Shown: positions 51,748 through 54,834 of the stretch, in pieces
Position numbering within the stretch: the stretch's first letter is position 1
Layout: the number at the start of each line of letters is the position of its first letter
Program-made: the position numbers and the translations under genes
Origin: an uncultured Verrucomicrobiota bacterium
Lineage (GTDB): Bacteria > Verrucomicrobiota > Verrucomicrobiia > Limisphaerales > UBA9464
Direction: 5' to 3'
Length of the DNA stretch: 54,834 bases
Assembly (NCBI GenBank): GCA_903916195.1
Contig: CAIWVP010000035.1
Coordinates: forward strand, 1 to 54,834
Notes under the pieces: model-generated
What the model was told of the DNA's origin: nothing
Database searches by the model: none
Seen by the model: the letters and a program-made list of their open reading frames with translations, nothing else

Positions 51748-52859
51748 ACGCGGAGGCGCCGCAGAGGGAGCCCGCCCGGTTGGCTCCGGATTGCCGCATC
51801 CTGGTCCTCGCGCTGTCCGGGATCGGTGACACGCTGGTCGCGACACCGTTCATCCACGAGCTCCGTGCGAACTTCCCCGAGGCCCGTCTGGAAGCGCTCG
51901 TGCTCTGGCCCGGGGCAAGGTCGTTGCTCGACCGCAACCCGCATCTGGATGCGGTGCATCAGCACGATTTCATCAAGGCATCGAAGCTCGCGTCGTTGCG
52001 GTTCGTGCTGGGGCTGAGGCGCCGACGGTTCGATCTATCGGTCAACACGCACACGCAAGGGCGACGGGGCTACCGCGTCATCGCGAGATTGATCGGCGCG
52101 CGCGAACGGCTGAGCCACCAGTACGAGAACGAAGGGTGGCCCGATCGGTATCTCGTCACGCGTTCGCTGCCGCAGGATTATTCGGTCCATGGCGCGGTGA
52201 ACAACAACCGGCTGCTCGGCTTGATCGGGAAGGCGCCTTGTCTGCCGCGCCCGGCATACGAGTTGTTCCTCGCGCCGGAGGAAGAGGCCTGGGCGGCGGC
52301 ATTTCTCGCGAAGAACCATCTGGAGGGGAAGAGGTTCCTCGGCATCCATGTGGGCTCCGGCGGGACGAAGAACCTCGCGCTCAGGCGATGGCCGCTGGAG
52401 CGGTATGTCGAGCTGGCCGGACGGATCCACGACGGTTTCCCGAATCTGCCGGTCGTGTTCTTCGGGGGGCCGGAAGAACGGGTCGCGCACAGCGAGCTCT
52501 GGGCGGCCCTGCGTGGCGGCCCGGTGTGTTTCCCGGAATCACCGAGCGTCCGTCATGCGGCCGCGCTGCTGCGCCATTGCACGGCCTTCCTGAGCGTCGA
52601 CACGCTCTTCATGCACCTCGCTGCGGCCGTCGCCGTGCCGCACCAGTTCGTCATCGAGACGCCGACGGTGAACCCGCCCGTCTTTCCGCTGCGGGATCGT
52701 TGGACGCTCATCCCCAATCCCGGTGTCGCGGGCCGCAACCTGGATTTCTACCGGTACGACGGAAGGCCCATCGCCGGGACCCCGGCCACCCTTCTTCGCC
52801 TGATGGAATCGGTCTCGGTCGGCGCCGTCTTCGATGCGCTCCGTCCCACGATCTCCTGA
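51744..52859 (+). CDS. Glycosyltransferase family 9 (heptosyltransferase-like)
   Basis: 371 residues. GT9 features: RILVLALSGIGDTLVATPFI at the start, HVGSGGTKNLALRRWPLERY for the sugar-nucleotide phosphate, FFGGPEERVA and LRHCTAFLSVDTLFMHLAAA at the donor site. Such enzymes add heptose or similar sugars to the LPS core. It fits with kdsD earlier in the window. No other LPS gene is close. The 3' end is convergent with mpl (gap 40 bp). Confidence 0.88.
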   Translation: MNAEAPQREPARLAPDCRILVLALSGIGDTLVATPFIHELRANFPEARLEALVLWPGARSLLDRNPHLDAVHQHDFIKASKLASLRFVLGLRRRRFDLSVNTHTQGRRGYRVIARLIGARERLSHQYENEGWPDRYLVTRSLPQDYSVHGAVNNNRLLGLIGKAPCLPRPAYELFLAPEEEAWAAAFLAKNHLEGKRFLGIHVGSGGTKNLALRRWPLERYVELAGRIHDGFPNLPVVFFGGPEERVAHSELWAALRGGPVCFPESPSVRHAAALLRHCTAFLSVDTLFMHLAAAVAVPHQFVIETPTVNPPVFPLRDRWTLIPNPGVAGRNLDFYRYDGRPIAGTPATLLRLMESVSVGAVFDALRPTIS

Positions 52860-52899
52860 CCTGCCCCGGAGATGTGCCGGAAGCGCCAGGGCCTTCCAC

Positions 52900-54294
52900 T
52901 CAGGCGGCCAAGCGTGCGAGCAGACGGTCATGGATGCCGCCGAAGCCGCCGTTGCTGAACACGCAGACCACATCACCCGGTCTCGCGCCCTCGGCGATGT
53001 GGTCGATGATGCTCTCGACGGTCGGCAGATAGGCCGCAGGTTTTCCGGTCGATCTGAGGTCCTGCATCAGCTTCTCCGGGTTGAGCCGTTCGTCCGGAGG
53101 CAGCTGCTCGAGCCGTGCCACCTCGGCCACGACGATGACATCGGCCCGTTCCAAGGCGTCCACGAGCTCCGTCTGGAAAAGGTTCCTGCGGGTCGTGTTC
53201 GAGCGAGGTTCGAAGACCCCCCAGAGTCGTCGTCCCGGAAACTTCACCCGCAGCGCCCTCAACGTCTCGCGTATCGCCGTGGGATGGTGCCCAAAATCGT
53301 CCACCACCACCACGCCGCGGGCCTCGCCCCGGACGTCCATCCGGCGTTTCACGCTCTGGAAGGTCGCGAACGCCAACTGGATCTGGGCGTGGGTCAACCC
53401 GCAATGGCGGGCACAGGCGGCCACGGCGAGTGCGTTGCGGACGTTCAGTTCGCCGATCAACGGGACCTGGAAACGGGAATGCCCGATCTGGAAGCATGAG
53501 CTGCCTTCGTTGAGTTGGATCCCGTCGGCGCGGATCTCGTTGGCTTCGCCGAGCCCGAAACGCTTCACCGGGCAATGCTTGACGTCGAGCAACGGGGACA
53601 GGTTCATCTCGTCACCATTCGCGAGGAGCAATCCGTTCCGGGGGATGAGGTTGATGAACCTGCGGAACGAAAGCTGGATATCTGCCAGCGACCCGAAGAT
53701 GTCCGCATGGTCCATCTCGAGGTTGTTGATGATGGCGACCTCGGGCAGGTAGTGGATGAACTTGCTGCGCTTGTCGAAGAACGACGTGTCGTATTCGTCG
53801 CCTTCGATGATGAACCATTCGGAATCCGTGAAGCGCGCACCTTGGCCGAGGTTGGTCGGGATGCCGCCGATGAGGAACGACGGATTGTGTCCGGCGCTTT
53901 CGAAGACCCAAGCCAGCAAGGCAGCGGTGGTGGTCTTTCCATGGGTGCCAGTGACCACCAGCGAACGCTTTCCATGGATGAAACATTCCTTGAGCAGTTC
54001 CGGAAGAGAACAATAGCGGAGCTTCCGGTCCAGCACGGCCTCGGCCTCGGGATTCCCCCGGGAAATTGCGTTGCCGATGACCACAAGATCAGGTCGGTGT
54101 GAGAGATTGGATTCGGAATACCCCGCATGGGCGGCGATTCCCCTAGCCGCGAGGAAGATGGACATCGGCGGATATATCACGTCCTGATCCGAGCCGGTGA
54201 CGCGGAACCCGCGCTCGTGCATCGCGACCGCTGCACTCGCCATCGCGGAGCCGCCGATTCCGACAAAGTGGACGCTTTTGAAATCCGTGAGCAT
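52900..54294 (-). CDS. mpl: Mpl, murein tripeptide ligase (recycling)
   Basis: 464 residues from ATG 54294. It joins recycled L-Ala-D-Glu-mDAP to UDP-MurNAc. I call Mpl rather than MurC because of DQDVIYPPMSIFLAARGI, IIEGDEYDTSFFDKRSKFIH and INNLEMDHADIFGSL, which are Mpl signatures. The P-loop VVTGTHGKTTTAALLAWVF is intact, as is DDFGHHPTAIRETL. Mpl indicates peptidoglycan recycling with meso-DAP. It is separate from the dcw cluster. An earlier ATG at 54363 is less likely. Confidence 0.92.
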   Translation of the reverse strand: MLTDFKSVHFVGIGGSAMASAAVAMHERGFRVTGSDQDVIYPPMSIFLAARGIAAHAGYSESNLSHRPDLVVIGNAISRGNPEAEAVLDRKLRYCSLPELLKECFIHGKRSLVVTGTHGKTTTAALLAWVFESAGHNPSFLIGGIPTNLGQGARFTDSEWFIIEGDEYDTSFFDKRSKFIHYLPEVAIINNLEMDHADIFGSLADIQLSFRRFINLIPRNGLLLANGDEMNLSPLLDVKHCPVKRFGLGEANEIRADGIQLNEGSSCFQIGHSRFQVPLIGELNVRNALAVAACARHCGLTHAQIQLAFATFQSVKRRMDVRGEARGVVVVDDFGHHPTAIRETLRALRVKFPGRRLWGVFEPRSNTTRRNLFQTELVDALERADVIVVAEVARLEQLPPDERLNPEKLMQDLRSTGKPAAYLPTVESIIDHIAEGARPGDVVCVFSNGGFGGIHDRLLARLAA

Positions 54295-54834
54295 GGACTG
54301 AGGGTCCGGATTACCGAGCCTCTGGGAAAGCAATCTTCCTCGAGGAGGGAGGATTATTGGCACTCGAGCCCCTTCGTCCGGGGAAATTTCACCAAAGGGT
54401 CAGCACTCCATACCCGCCGTACGGGGCGAAGCCGGGCATGGGGCCCGCGGGAACACGCTGGATCAAGCAACGCATAGATGCATTGCGCCTTTACCCGCGG
54501 AAACACTTGGTTTCAGCCGCTCGGAAGCTCGTGTGGGCGCCCCAGTCGCTCACTAGGCCTTTTTGAGGTCTTTCTTTTGGGTGTCTCAGTTGACCGCAAC
54601 GGTTTGGGTTGCAGTGGATTGCTGAAAAATTCGTGGAGGGAGCGGGGGGGTGGTTTTTTGGAATACGTAACCGCATTGTTACGAGTAAGTTGGGACGTAT
54701 TTCTGGGTGAGATTTCGGGACCCTTGGAGGGGAGGTAGAGAAGTTCTTTGCAGAAAGCAGTTGCAGCCGGGAGCGGCTCGGGTAATTTGAGCGCCGTTCC
54801 GAGTGAACGATGAGCCGAGCGCGGCTGAGAAGTC
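54295..54834. other. Gene-free end of window
   Basis: 540 bp upstream of mpl. No convincing coding region in either direction. The GC content drops here, and the promoter of mpl should lie close to 54294. Short matching runs CGGCTC and GAGCCG near the end could form a weak inverted repeat. Confidence 0.5.

Noticed and set aside
52900-54294. Calling this gene murC
   Set aside because: YPPMS, EGDEYDTSFFDKRSKF and the NNLEMDHADIF motifs are typical of Mpl, not MurC.

Overview
The window is about 54.8 kb of very GC-rich bacterial DNA that is densely packed with genes. It most likely comes from the chromosome of a verrucomicrobial bacterium. This is inferred from several features together: a giant secreted lamin-tail/CotH protein, a PEP-CTERM protein, a PQQ-type beta-propeller, a two-component-regulator-type propeller protein, a divergent FtsZ, and a long minus-strand division and cell wall (dcw) cluster. 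KdsD (Kdo synthesis), a GT9 heptosyltransferase-like enzyme and Mpl (murein recycling) point to a Gram-negative envelope with LPS and peptidoglycan. I saw no rRNA, tRNA, CRISPR array or recognisable transposase.

Left part (1-26.4 kb): an accessory region of mostly secreted proteins. It begins with palindromic hairpin repeats and a 3'-truncated ECF sigma factor gene that abuts the 3' end of a 1792-aa lamin-tail/CotH gene. Then come kdsD, an SGNH hydrolase, a zinc-ribbon Nudix hydrolase, an arsC-DUF6428 pair, two secreted unknowns, a secreted deiminase-fold enzyme with an AraC regulator, a PQQ propeller protein and a propeller/toroid protein. A giant secreted protein (about 1.9 thousand residues) follows. 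Its signal-peptide region is split by a 17-bp tandem repeat, which looks like an on/off switch. It overlaps a PEP-CTERM gene.

Middle part (26.4-44.8 kb): the dcw cluster, transcribed right to left. The order is mraZ, unknown, rsmH, ftsL, ftsI, murE-like, a 26-codon ORF, a SIMPL gene, murF, mraY, a 409-bp gap, a LysM gene, ftsW, murG, murB, ddl, ftsQ, ftsA, ftsZ. Genes overlap or nearly touch, so it is probably one or two long operons. Departures from the textbook cluster: murD and murC are absent; the murE product lacks its ATP-binding P-loop and other catalytic motifs; FtsW carries a perfect EF-hand-type loop in its large extracytoplasmic loop; FtsZ has changed G-box and T7-loop residues; and LysM and SIMPL genes are inserted.

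Right part (44.8-54.8 kb): an intergenic region with G-box direct repeats on both sides separates mraZ from queA, which overlaps a RibD-like reductase gene. Then come an alpha/beta hydrolase, a secreted unknown, an S41-like protein without the usual Ser/Lys residues, a YgjP-type metalloprotease, a 2Fe-2S ferredoxin, an ACT protein coupled to a GT9 glycosyltransferase, and mpl.

Three intergenic elements share one layout: they start with GTAG, end with CTAC, and hold several short perfect hairpins. A similar hairpin sits inside the giant gene. The tandem repeat, the hairpin family, the EF-hand FtsW and the P-loop-less MurE-like protein are the most unusual features here. All functional statements come from reading the sequence; no database search was run.
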